19,037 nt of DNA, taken from NCBI GenBank assembly GCA_002780705.1, contig PEUP01000064.1, positions 10,795-29,831 of the forward strand, given 5' to 3'. Shown here one piece after another: positions 1-5,738 of this stretch. The stretch comes from Elusimicrobia bacterium CG03_land_8_20_14_0_80_50_18 (GTDB lineage: Bacteria > CG03). Every line of letters begins with the position of its first letter. The first letter of the stretch is position 1. The notes under the pieces are model-generated. The model had not been told where the DNA came from, did no database searches, and worked only from the letters and a program-made list of their open reading frames with translations. The translations under genes and the position numbers were made by a program.

Positions 1-145
1 GGTCTTGCTCTGATCCGTCGCTGACGAAAACCGAATCCGGCCGGCAGTGCGCCGCATACTTTTCCAGAAAATCAAAAACCGCGGGGCTATTGATTCTTTC
101 CAACTTGCCGATGTTCTCTTTGCCAATTATTTTTTTGATATCCAT
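1..145 (-). CDS. pckG: GTP-dependent phosphoenolpyruvate carboxykinase, N-terminal fragment
   Basis: Only the first 48 codons lie in the window; the gene runs off the left edge. The visible protein starts MDIKKIIGKENIG and continues with CRPDSVFVSDGSEQD. The Cys-x-Pro-Asp...Asp-Gly-Ser-Glu pattern near the N-terminus is typical of GTP-type PEP carboxykinases, where a short helical lead-in precedes a segment of the type CxPDxVxxxDGSEEE. The family enzyme interconverts oxaloacetate and phosphoenolpyruvate with GTP/GDP in the cytoplasm. The ATG at 145 has no Shine-Dalgarno sequence, but a TATAAT (156-161, minus strand) sits 10 nt upstream. It lies downstream of acyP on the same strand with an 88-nt gap. 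The identification rests on this short N-terminal segment alone. Confidence 0.7.
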   Translation of the reverse strand, partial: MDIKKIIGKENIGKLERINSPAVFDFLEKYAAHCRPDSVFVSDGSEQD

Positions 146-155
146 AGAGAAAGCT

Positions 156-161
156 ATTATA
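156..161 (-). promoter_or_regulatory. Putative -10 box of pckG
   Basis: A perfect TATAAT on the minus strand ends 10 nt before the pckG ATG, predicting a leader of only a few nucleotides. A perfect TTGACA occurs at 174-179, but the 12-nt spacer is too short for a standard sigma-70 promoter. The -35 assignment is therefore open. Confidence 0.4.
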
Positions 162-198
162 TTTTCCCGCTTCTGTCAAGAAAAAAACAACGCCCTAT

Positions 199-235
199 GT
201 CATTCCGAGTCCGCCGAAGGCGGGCGAGGAATCTT
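199..235 (+). repeat. Dispersed palindromic element, copy 1 (GTCATTCCGAG...GAGGAATCTT)
   Basis: The element begins GTCATTCCGAGT and ends CGAGGAATCTT, around a small hairpin CCGCC-GAA-GGCGG (211-223). A second copy with the same ends and a different core lies at 10669-10717 in opposite orientation. The right end overlaps the acyP stop codon (234-236), so the element appears to have inserted at or created the 3' end of that gene. Confidence 0.75.
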
Positions 236-497
236 AGAATTTTATTTCAAAGCCCGCGGGCGCTTCTTCATTTGACGGCGACACATTGACATCCGCGACC
301 TCGCCGGGGCCGCCGTAAAGAGATTGTATGAATTCGCCGAGCTTCGCGGCCCCGCCCGCGGCGAATATCTCCACGCCGCCGCCGGGAAGGTTCCGCACCC
401 ATCCTCTCAGCCCCATGGCCCGCGCGGTCCTGCTCGCAAACCAGCGGAAACCCACGCCCTGTACGATGCCCGTCACCCTTATCAGTTTTTTGTCCAT
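234..497 (-). CDS. acyP: Acylphosphatase
   Basis: This is a complete 87-residue protein, the usual size for a small soluble acylphosphatase, which hydrolyses acyl phosphates. The signature VTGIVQGVGFRWF is at residues 8-20, with the catalytic Arg18; Asn36 in GWVRNLPGG is the second catalytic residue. The C-terminus ends GFEIKF, as in the family. The ATG at 497 has no Shine-Dalgarno sequence, but a perfect TATAAT lies 6 nt upstream, so the transcript probably begins at or next to the start codon. It is divergent from lepA across a 41-nt spacer. Its stop codon overlaps a dispersed repeat. Confidence 0.93.
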   Translation of the reverse strand: MDKKLIRVTGIVQGVGFRWFASRTARAMGLRGWVRNLPGGGVEIFAAGGAAKLGEFIQSLYGGPGEVADVNVSPSNEEAPAGFEIKF

Positions 498-503
498 TTT
501 TTA

Positions 504-532
504 ATTATAGATTTTTTTGTATACTTCGCCAA
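504..532 (-). promoter_or_regulatory. acyP promoter, predicted leaderless
   Basis: On the minus strand, TTGGCG (527-532) and TATAAT (504-509) are separated by 17 nt, and the -10 ends 6 nt before the acyP ATG at 497. The predicted start site therefore falls on or next to the initiation codon. Confidence 0.5.
520..525 (+). promoter_or_regulatory. Putative -10 box of lepA
   Basis: TATACT is preceded directly by TG and lies 13 nt before the lepA ATG, which itself has no Shine-Dalgarno sequence. It would give a leader of about 6-7 nt. The -35 region is only a T-run that overlaps the start of acyP. Confidence 0.35.
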
Positions 533-538
533 ATAATT

Positions 539-2314
539 ATGAAGATAGAAAATGTACGGAATTTTTCCTTTATAGCCCACATAGACCACGGCAAGTCAAC
601 GCTCGCCGACAGGGTGCTGGAAATAACGGGTGTCAGCAAAATATATAAAGGCAAAACCCCGCAGATGGACAGCATGGCGTTGGAAAAGGAGCGCGGCATC
701 ACCATAAAGGCGAAGGCCGTCAGCATCCCCTACAAGGGCTATAATTTCAACCTCATAGACACGCCCGGCCATGTTGATTTTTCCTACGAGGTGTCACGGT
801 CACTGACCGCCTGCGAGGGCACGGCTCTCATCGTTGACGCCTCAGGCGGCATAGAGGCGCAGACCATCGCCAACCTCAACATGGCCAGAGACAACAATCT
901 CGCCATCATACCCGTCATCAACAAGATAGACCTTCCCAGCGCACGCATAGACACCGTCACAACCGACATAGCCGGCCTGCTTGAATGCGAAAAAGAGGAT
1001 GTGATAAGGGTGTCGGCGAAAACCGGAGAGGGCGTCAGCGCGCTTCTGGACGAGATAATAACGCGTATACCGCCGCCTGAAGGCAATCCGTCGGGGAATC
1101 TCAGGGCGCTAATATTTGATTCCACATTTGACCCTTTCAGGGGCGTGATAATATACATACGGGTTTACGACGGCGAGCTCCGCGCGGGCATGAAGATAAA
1201 GTCCATTGCCACCGGAAAGGAATACGAGGTGCAGGAAACCGGCATATTCAAGATGAAGCCCGAGAAGAAAAAGAGCCTCACGGCCGGTGAGGTGGGATAC
1301 TTCATCGCCGGAATAAAAAGCCTTGACGAGATAAAGATAGGTGACACCCTCACGGGCGCGAAGGACAGCACCGCTCCCGTTCCCGGATTCAAAGAAATAA
1401 AACCTTTTGTATTCTCGTCCTTCTATCCCATAGGCGACACAACCGAAAAAAGACTGCGCGAGGCCATAATGAAACTCAACCTCAACGACGCCTCTTTCAC
1501 ATGGGAACCCGAACAGTCCCAGACCCTCGGACTGGGTTTCCGGCTGGGGTTCATGGGCTCTCTGCACATGGAGATCATACAGGAACGGCTGGAGAGGGAA
1601 TCGGACATAGAGATACTCGCCACCGCGCCGCAGGTGGTCTACCGCATCAAAACACACGACGGCGAGATGCTCAACATATCACGCCCCGATGAATGGCCTG
1701 ACAAAAAAGCCGTCTCAAAAGTTTATGAGCCCGAAATAACGGCGACAATCATAACGCCCGACGCGTGGCTGGGGCAATGCATAAAGCTCCTTGAATCCCG
1801 GCGCTCGCAGTACATCTCTCTCACCTACATCAACCCGCAGAAGGTCATACTCAAATACAAACTCCCTCTGGCCGAGATGATAGCCGACTTTTATTCGGAT
1901 CTCAAATCCGTCAGCAAGGGCTACGCCTCATTTGATTACAAGCACTCGGGTTTCAGGGAAGCGAATCTGGAAAAGGTGGAAATACTCGTCAACGGCGTGC
2001 CTGTTGAGGCCCTCTGCAGCATACAGCCCAGGGAAAGAGCAGCTTTCTTCTCGCGCGATGTGCTTTTGAGGATGAAAAAATTCATAGACAAGCAGATGTT
2101 CGAGGTGGCGCTCCAGGCTAAACTCGGCGGCAAGATAATAGCCCGCGAGACCGTCTCGGCCCTCAGAAAAGATGTCATAGCGAAGTGCTACGGCGGCGAC
2201 ATCACGAGAAAAAGAAAACTTCTTGAAAAACAGAAGGAAGGAAAGAAGAGAATGAAAAGAATCGGCTCGGTGGACTTGCCACAGCAGGTATTTTTTGAAA
2301 TACTCAGGAAATAA
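539..2314 (+). CDS. lepA: Elongation factor 4 (LepA GTPase)
   Basis: This is a complete 591-residue translational GTPase, within the usual ~600-residue LepA length. The GTPase motifs are all present: AHIDHGKST (13-21), RGITI (52-56), DTPGH (74-78), NKID (128-131) and a SAK box. The LepA-specific C-terminal region ends with a basic stretch (KRKLLEKQKEGKKRMKRIG) before VDLPQQVFFEILRK. EF4 binds the ribosome and acts on stalled or mistranslocated complexes, or in initiation-phase assembly. It is followed after 2 nt by lepB, the same order as the lepA-lepB operon of many bacteria. There is no Shine-Dalgarno sequence; initiation is probably from a very short leader. Confidence 0.98.
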   Translation: MKIENVRNFSFIAHIDHGKSTLADRVLEITGVSKIYKGKTPQMDSMALEKERGITIKAKAVSIPYKGYNFNLIDTPGHVDFSYEVSRSLTACEGTALIVDASGGIEAQTIANLNMARDNNLAIIPVINKIDLPSARIDTVTTDIAGLLECEKEDVIRVSAKTGEGVSALLDEIITRIPPPEGNPSGNLRALIFDSTFDPFRGVIIYIRVYDGELRAGMKIKSIATGKEYEVQETGIFKMKPEKKKSLTAGEVGYFIAGIKSLDEIKIGDTLTGAKDSTAPVPGFKEIKPFVFSSFYPIGDTTEKRLREAIMKLNLNDASFTWEPEQSQTLGLGFRLGFMGSLHMEIIQERLERESDIEILATAPQVVYRIKTHDGEMLNISRPDEWPDKKAVSKVYEPEITATIITPDAWLGQCIKLLESRRSQYISLTYINPQKVILKYKLPLAEMIADFYSDLKSVSKGYASFDYKHSGFREANLEKVEILVNGVPVEALCSIQPRERAAFFSRDVLLRMKKFIDKQMFEVALQAKLGGKIIARETVSALRKDVIAKCYGGDITRKRKLLEKQKEGKKRMKRIGSVDLPQQVFFEILRK

Positions 2315-2316
2315 TT

Positions 2317-3129
2317 ATGGAACAACTCGTATTTTTTATATCCCTCGGCGTCGGAGCCGTTTACCTTGTGACCATTCTCCGCGAAAAGCGGCTGAAGATC
2401 GTGGCCGGCATCATCGTATGGGGCGGCTGGGCATTCGCCTTCTGGAAATTCAATTATGTCGAATGGCCTAGAGTTGTCACCCTGACAATGCTCGGCTGCA
2501 TCCCCTTCCTTTTTGAATTTTATCCAAAAAAATACGCCGGAGATGTCAGGCGGGAGCTCAACTCTTTCTTCCAGACGCTCCTCATAGTTTCCGTCCTGAT
2601 GTATTTTATAATACAGGCCTTCAAAATACCGTCGGGCTCAATGATGAACACATATCTCATAGGGGATCATCTTTTCGCCTGCAAATTCCGCTACGGCTGG
2701 CAGATACCTCTGACGAAGAAATACATAAAGTTCGCGACACCCAAGCGGGGAGATGTTATAATCTTCAAATATCCGCTGGACCCCAAAAAAGATTTCATAA
2801 AAAGATGTATCGGACTTCCCGGCGACACGGTGGAGATCATAAACAAACAAGTTTACATCAACGGCAAAAAGCTGATAGAGCCATACACACGCTTCGCTGA
2901 AGGTGACAGGTCACTCACAGCCGGGCAGAGCGTCCGCGACAACTACGGCCCCGTGAAAATACCCGAAGATTGTTTTTTTGTTATGGGCGACAACAGGGAC
3001 AGGAGTATGGACTCAAGGTTCTGGGGATTTCTGGAGAGAAGATATATCCGGGGCAAAGCCCTCTTCACCTACTGGCCGCCCAAACGCATCGCCGGCGGCC
3101 GCCACGCGCGCCCTAAATTTGATAATTAA
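2317..3129 (+). CDS. lepB: Signal peptidase I
   Basis: This is a 270-residue membrane serine/lysine endopeptidase that cleaves signal peptides of exported proteins. The catalytic Ser108 is in KIPSGSMM and the general base Lys162 is in FIKRCIGLPGD. The C-terminal box MGDNRDRSMDSRFWG follows, with the usual GKALFTYWP near the end. The first ~85 residues hold two hydrophobic segments (about 3-20 and 28-45), and a further hydrophobic helix (about 85-101) leads into the catalytic domain. The N-terminus is thus longer than in minimal Gram-positive enzymes. The start overlaps the lepA 3' region (2-nt gap), with an AGGAA about 6 nt upstream. The signal-peptide proteins elsewhere in this window are its expected clients. 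Confidence 0.97.
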   Translation: MEQLVFFISLGVGAVYLVTILREKRLKIVAGIIVWGGWAFAFWKFNYVEWPRVVTLTMLGCIPFLFEFYPKKYAGDVRRELNSFFQTLLIVSVLMYFIIQAFKIPSGSMMNTYLIGDHLFACKFRYGWQIPLTKKYIKFATPKRGDVIIFKYPLDPKKDFIKRCIGLPGDTVEIINKQVYINGKKLIEPYTRFAEGDRSLTAGQSVRDNYGPVKIPEDCFFVMGDNRDRSMDSRFWGFLERRYIRGKALFTYWPPKRIAGGRHARPKFDN

Positions 3130-3174
3130 CAGGTGGTGCCAGGGGTTGACTTTCGTGACTTATTGCCTCTCAAT

Positions 3175-3202
3175 TTGATAATTGATTTTATTTTTGTATA
3201 AT
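3175..3202 (+). promoter_or_regulatory. tRNA-Asn promoter
   Basis: TTGATA (3175-3180), a 16-nt AT-rich spacer, and a perfect TATAAT (3197-3202) lie 16 nt before the first base of tRNA-Asn. Confidence 0.7.
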
Positions 3203-3218
3203 ACCCAAGTTTTCACAT

Positions 3219-3294
3219 TCCGCGGTAGCTCAGCTGGTAGAGCAGCTGACTGTTAATCAGCGGGTCGCAGGTTCGAGCCCTGCCCGCGGAGCCA
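3219..3294 (+). tRNA. tRNA-Asn (GTT)
   Basis: This 76-nt cloverleaf includes an encoded CCA. The acceptor stem is TCCGCGG/CCGCGGA with G discriminator, the D arm is AGCTCAGCTGGTAGAGC, and the anticodon stem GCTGA/TCAGC encloses loop CTGTTAA with anticodon GTT. The T arm is GCAGG-TTCGAGC-CCTGC. A sigma-70 promoter lies just upstream. Confidence 0.97.
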
Positions 3295-3382
3295 CTCTTT
3301 TCATTTCGAACTTTTTAAGGGCACTCATTCGGCTTTTCCTCACTTTTATCTTGTAAGTTGAAAAGTTAATGAACATCCTCTT

Positions 3383-3412
3383 TTTACACGCCCGGCGGGA
3401 CTTTGCTATAAT
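3383..3412 (+). promoter_or_regulatory. Promoter of the deaminase gene, extended -10, predicted leaderless
   Basis: TTTACA (3383-3388), an 18-nt spacer and TGC-TATAAT (-10 at 3407-3412, with extended TGn) lie only 5 nt before the ATG at 3418. The predicted start site coincides with the initiation codon, and there is no Shine-Dalgarno sequence. Confidence 0.65.
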
Positions 3413-3417
3413 ACGCT

Positions 3418-3861
3418 ATGAACAAATTTATGGAAGCCGCGGTTGACGAAGCGAAGAAAGGTCTGGCCGAGGGAGGAATACCCATAGGCGCGGTGCTGGT
3501 CAAAGACGGCAAGATAATATCCCGCGGCCATAACCGCAGGGCGCAGGACGGTGATCCTCTCGCGCACGCCGAGATCGTGTGCATGCGCAATGCCGGGCGA
3601 CTCAGCTCATTCAAAGGCACTGAAATATACTGCACACTTATGCCCTGTTACTTATGTTCAGGAGCAATTGTCACATTCGGCGTCTCAAAATGTGTCGTCG
3701 GTGAAAGGCGGAATTACAAAGGCGATGTAAAATTCCTGACTGACCGCGGCACGAAATTCATAGATCTTGATTCAGCGCTCTGCCATGAGATGATGTCCGG
3801 ATGGATAGCCAAAAACCCCGGCCTCTGGCAGGAAGACAGCGGAAAGCGCTACAGCGTTTAG
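3418..3861 (+). CDS. Zinc cytidine/cytosine deaminase superfamily enzyme, yeast cytosine-deaminase-like
   Basis: This is a 147-residue zinc hydrolase. His50 and Glu52 (HAE) and Cys77/Cys80 (PCYLC) form the zinc site and proton shuttle. General annotation would call it TadA or a nucleoside deaminase, but several features fit the fungal FCY1-type cytosine deaminase better: Asn39 in RGHN, the segment KCVVGERRNY, the absence of the TadA-style KxGAxGS segment, and a C-terminal LWQEDSG in which Trp137 and Asp140 align with the yeast residues that close over the pyrimidine base. I therefore infer deamination of a free base such as cytosine, or a related ring, rather than tRNA wobble editing. This is not proven. 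The gene stands alone, between tRNA-Asn and convergent yjbQ, with its own promoter. Confidence 0.85.
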   Translation: MNKFMEAAVDEAKKGLAEGGIPIGAVLVKDGKIISRGHNRRAQDGDPLAHAEIVCMRNAGRLSSFKGTEIYCTLMPCYLCSGAIVTFGVSKCVVGERRNYKGDVKFLTDRGTKFIDLDSALCHEMMSGWIAKNPGLWQEDSGKRYSV

Positions 3862-3869
3862 CCCTTAAA

Positions 3870-3891
3870 AGCGCCGGGCACAGGCGGCGCT
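3870..3891. terminator. Possible bidirectional terminator between the deaminase gene and yjbQ
   Basis: The inverted repeat AGCGCCG / CGGCGCT (7-bp stem, 8-nt loop) lies in the 28-nt gap between two converging genes and touches the yjbQ stop codon. On the minus strand it is followed by TTTTAAG, a short U-tract; on the plus strand the following sequence is only moderately T-rich. It is a weak candidate. Confidence 0.4.
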
Positions 3892-4306
3892 ATTCGCCTA
3901 TTATTTTTATGAGCGCTCTTTTTTTTCTGCGCCCGTCAAACTCTCCGTAAAATATCTGCTCCCATGGCCCCAGATCCAGCGCGCCCTCAGTCACGGCCAC
4001 GACGACTTCCCTTCCCATTATCTGCCTTTTGAGGTGCGCGTCGCCGTTGTCCTCGCCGCGGTTGTGGCGGTAGCGGCTGACCGGTTCATGCGGCGCGAGC
4101 TTCTCCAGCCAGTCGTCATAATCCTGTATGAGGCCGGCCTCGTCGTCGTTGATATATACGCTCGCTGTTATGTGCATGGCGTTGACAAGGCAGAGCCCTT
4201 CTTTGATGCCGCTTTTCTTCAGCGCCGCATTCACCTGAGAAGTTATATTGAGATAGCCCCTCCGCTCCGGCGTTGAAAATGTCAGATAGTCCGTAAAAGA
4301 TTTCAT
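3890..4306 (-). CDS. yjbQ: YjbQ/UPF0047 family protein
   Basis: This is a complete 138-residue protein matching the small conserved YjbQ family. Recognisable blocks are LVNAMHITASVYINDDE (40-56), RYRHNRGEDNGDAHLKRQI (78-96) and the C-terminal GPWEQIFYGEFDGRRKKR (113-130). His45, His81 and His91 are the likely metal/active-site histidines. Some members show weak thiamine-phosphate-synthase activity in complementation, but the physiological role is unclear. Start choice is firm: GGGAGG (4311-4316) lies 4 nt before the ATG. It is monocistronic, and its likely promoter sits inside a repeat that recurs at 8123-8156. Confidence 0.93.
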   Translation of the reverse strand: MKSFTDYLTFSTPERRGYLNITSQVNAALKKSGIKEGLCLVNAMHITASVYINDDEAGLIQDYDDWLEKLAPHEPVSRYRHNRGEDNGDAHLKRQIMGREVVVAVTEGALDLGPWEQIFYGEFDGRRKKRALIKIIGE

Positions 4307-4310
4307 AAAA

Positions 4311-4316
4311 CCTCCC
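4311..4316 (-). promoter_or_regulatory. Shine-Dalgarno site of yjbQ
   Basis: GGGAGG lies 4 nt before the ATG at 4306. It contrasts with neighbouring genes that have no Shine-Dalgarno sequence. Confidence 0.8.
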
Positions 4317-4342
4317 TGCGCGATAAAAAAACAAACGCCTCT

Positions 4343-4371
4343 ATTTTATCAGATATGCGGGCGCTTGAAAA
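4343..4371 (-). promoter_or_regulatory. Putative yjbQ promoter embedded in the 34-bp repeat
   Basis: Reading the minus strand, TTTTCA (4366-4371), a 17-nt spacer, and an extended -10 TGA-TAAAAT (hexamer 4343-4348) would start transcription near 4336. That gives a ~30-nt leader carrying the GGGAGG site. The -35 is only 4/6 to consensus. Confidence 0.4.
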
Positions 4372-4377
4372 TCCGCG
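4344..4377 (+). repeat. 34-bp direct repeat, left copy
   Basis: TTTTATCAGATATGC, two variable bases (GG), then GCGCTTGAAAATCCGCG. It matches 8123-8156 in the same orientation at 32 of 34 positions. The two copies bracket the radical SAM / spermidine-synthase-like gene pair. The flanks show no further similarity. Confidence 0.85.
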
Positions 4378-4531
4378 CCCCGTCATAGTCACCTCTGAAT
4401 GCCCTTTGCCTGCCCGCCTTAACAAAGCTCTCTCAACTTTTCCGGGTTTTCTTTCGCTTCCTTCTTAATAATACGGCTTCCTGAAAAAGTCAAAAAGCTT
4501 GCTATTCCGACGATACAGCGGTAAAACAAGG

Positions 4532-4560
4532 TTGAAAAAGAGAGATTAAAAAGTTAGAAT
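4532..4560 (+). promoter_or_regulatory. Promoter of the radical SAM gene, predicted leaderless
   Basis: TTGAAA (4532-4537), exactly 17 nt, and TAGAAT (4555-4560) lie 5 nt before the ATG at 4566. The start site is predicted at the initiation codon. There is no Shine-Dalgarno sequence. This supports the upstream ATG, and so the N-terminal membrane segment, as real. Confidence 0.6.
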
Positions 4561-4565
4561 AGATA

Positions 4566-5738
4566 ATGGCTGAAAAATTCCTATCTTCCGCGGCGGGCAA
4601 ACGGGGGTTGATGCTTTTTGCGGGCCTCATCCTGTCCGCGGCTATCGCCCTGTCGGGAAAACCGGCGTTTTCCGGAAGCGGCGAAACGGCGGCGGAAACC
4701 CGCGCCACTCCGAAAGTTGAGGCGCGCGCGGAAAAAGAGGCGATGTTCTACAGCAAACTCAAAGACAATTTTGTCCGCTGTCTCCTCTGCCCCAACAAAT
4801 GCACACTGCCCGAGGGAAGCAGCGGCATCTGCAGGGTGCGGAAAAACATAAAGGGGAAACTTTACGCGATGTCATACGGAAAGCCCTGTTCCGTAAGCCT
4901 TGAGCCCATAGAAAAAGCGCCCCTCTATCATTTCAAACCCGGCCACAAGCGCCTCGCGCTGGCTACGGTGGGATGCAATTTGAGCTGTATCTTCTGCCAG
5001 AACTGGTACATCTCGCAGAAAGGCCCCGGTGAGGTGACGGAATACGACGCCCCGCCCGAGCAGATCGTGGAAGAGGCCCTGAGGCAGGGGGCGGAATCAA
5101 TATGTTTCACATTCTCCGAGCCCAGCGTCTTTTACGAATATGTTTACGACATCAGCCGCCTCGCGAAAGAGAAAGGCCTTATGACAAGCATCGTCTCCAA
5201 CGGTTTCATAAACCCCGAGCCCCTGAGACAGCTTCTCCCCTACCTTGACGCTGTCAAAATAGACCTCAAGGCCTTCAGCGAGAAATTCTACAGGAAAGTG
5301 ACGGGAGGCGAACTGGAGGCGGTTTTGAACACCCTCAAACTGCTGAAAGAGGAAAACGCGCACTTTGAAATCGTCAATCTCATCATACCCACGCTTAACG
5401 ACAGCCCCGAGGAAATTGCGGAAATGTGCGCATGGATAAAGGAAAATCTGGGAGATGATGTGCCTCTGCATTTTTCAAGATTCTCCCCCACCTACAAGCT
5501 GACGACACTGCCGCCCACGCCCGTGAGGACTCTTGAGGATGCGATAAAAATAGCCGACGACGCCGGCCTGAAATATGTCTATATCGGCAATGTGCCGGGC
5601 CACAAACGCAACTCTACGAATTGCCCTCGCTGCGGGAAGACCCTCATCAGCCGCAGGGGTTTTTCAGTGACATCAAACAACTTAAAGGACGGCAAGTGCA
5701 AATTCTGCGGCCTGAGCATACCCGGAATCTGGGAATAA
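4566..5738 (+). CDS. AmmeMemoRadiSam-type radical SAM enzyme with N-terminal membrane anchor
   Basis: This 390-residue protein has the pflA-like activating-enzyme architecture (COG1180). The SAM-cluster motif is GCNLSCIFCQNW, with Cys137, Cys141 and Cys144 (CX3CX2C). Before it, Cys72, Cys75, Cys79 and Cys89 in RCLLCPNKCT...GICR form the conserved N-terminal metal-binding segment, followed by the block LEPIEKAPLYHFKPGHKR. The C-terminus carries two CxxC pairs (Cys353/356 and Cys378/381), likely a zinc ribbon or second cluster. Residues about 14-30 are a hydrophobic signal or anchor (GLMLFAGLILSAAIALSG) that a minimal cytoplasmic version would lack; an internal Met60 starts the family core. The usual partners AMMECR1 and Memo are not in this window. 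The substrate is unknown. The next gene starts at the base after its stop. Confidence 0.9.
   Translation: MAEKFLSSAAGKRGLMLFAGLILSAAIALSGKPAFSGSGETAAETRATPKVEARAEKEAMFYSKLKDNFVRCLLCPNKCTLPEGSSGICRVRKNIKGKLYAMSYGKPCSVSLEPIEKAPLYHFKPGHKRLALATVGCNLSCIFCQNWYISQKGPGEVTEYDAPPEQIVEEALRQGAESICFTFSEPSVFYEYVYDISRLAKEKGLMTSIVSNGFINPEPLRQLLPYLDAVKIDLKAFSEKFYRKVTGGELEAVLNTLKLLKEENAHFEIVNLIIPTLNDSPEEIAEMCAWIKENLGDDVPLHFSRFSPTYKLTTLPPTPVRTLEDAIKIADDAGLKYVYIGNVPGHKRNSTNCPRCGKTLISRRGFSVTSNNLKDGKCKFCGLSIPGIWE

Noticed and set aside
1109..1657. Long 182-codon antisense frame within lepA
   Set aside because: It lies wholly opposite a clear lepA coding sequence and has no recognisable motifs; it is a shadow of GC-rich codon use.
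4468..4493. Alternative minus-strand yjbQ promoter TTGACT...TATTAT
   Set aside because: The spacer is only 14 nt and it would give a ~155-nt leader; the repeat-borne promoter at 4343-4371 fits better.
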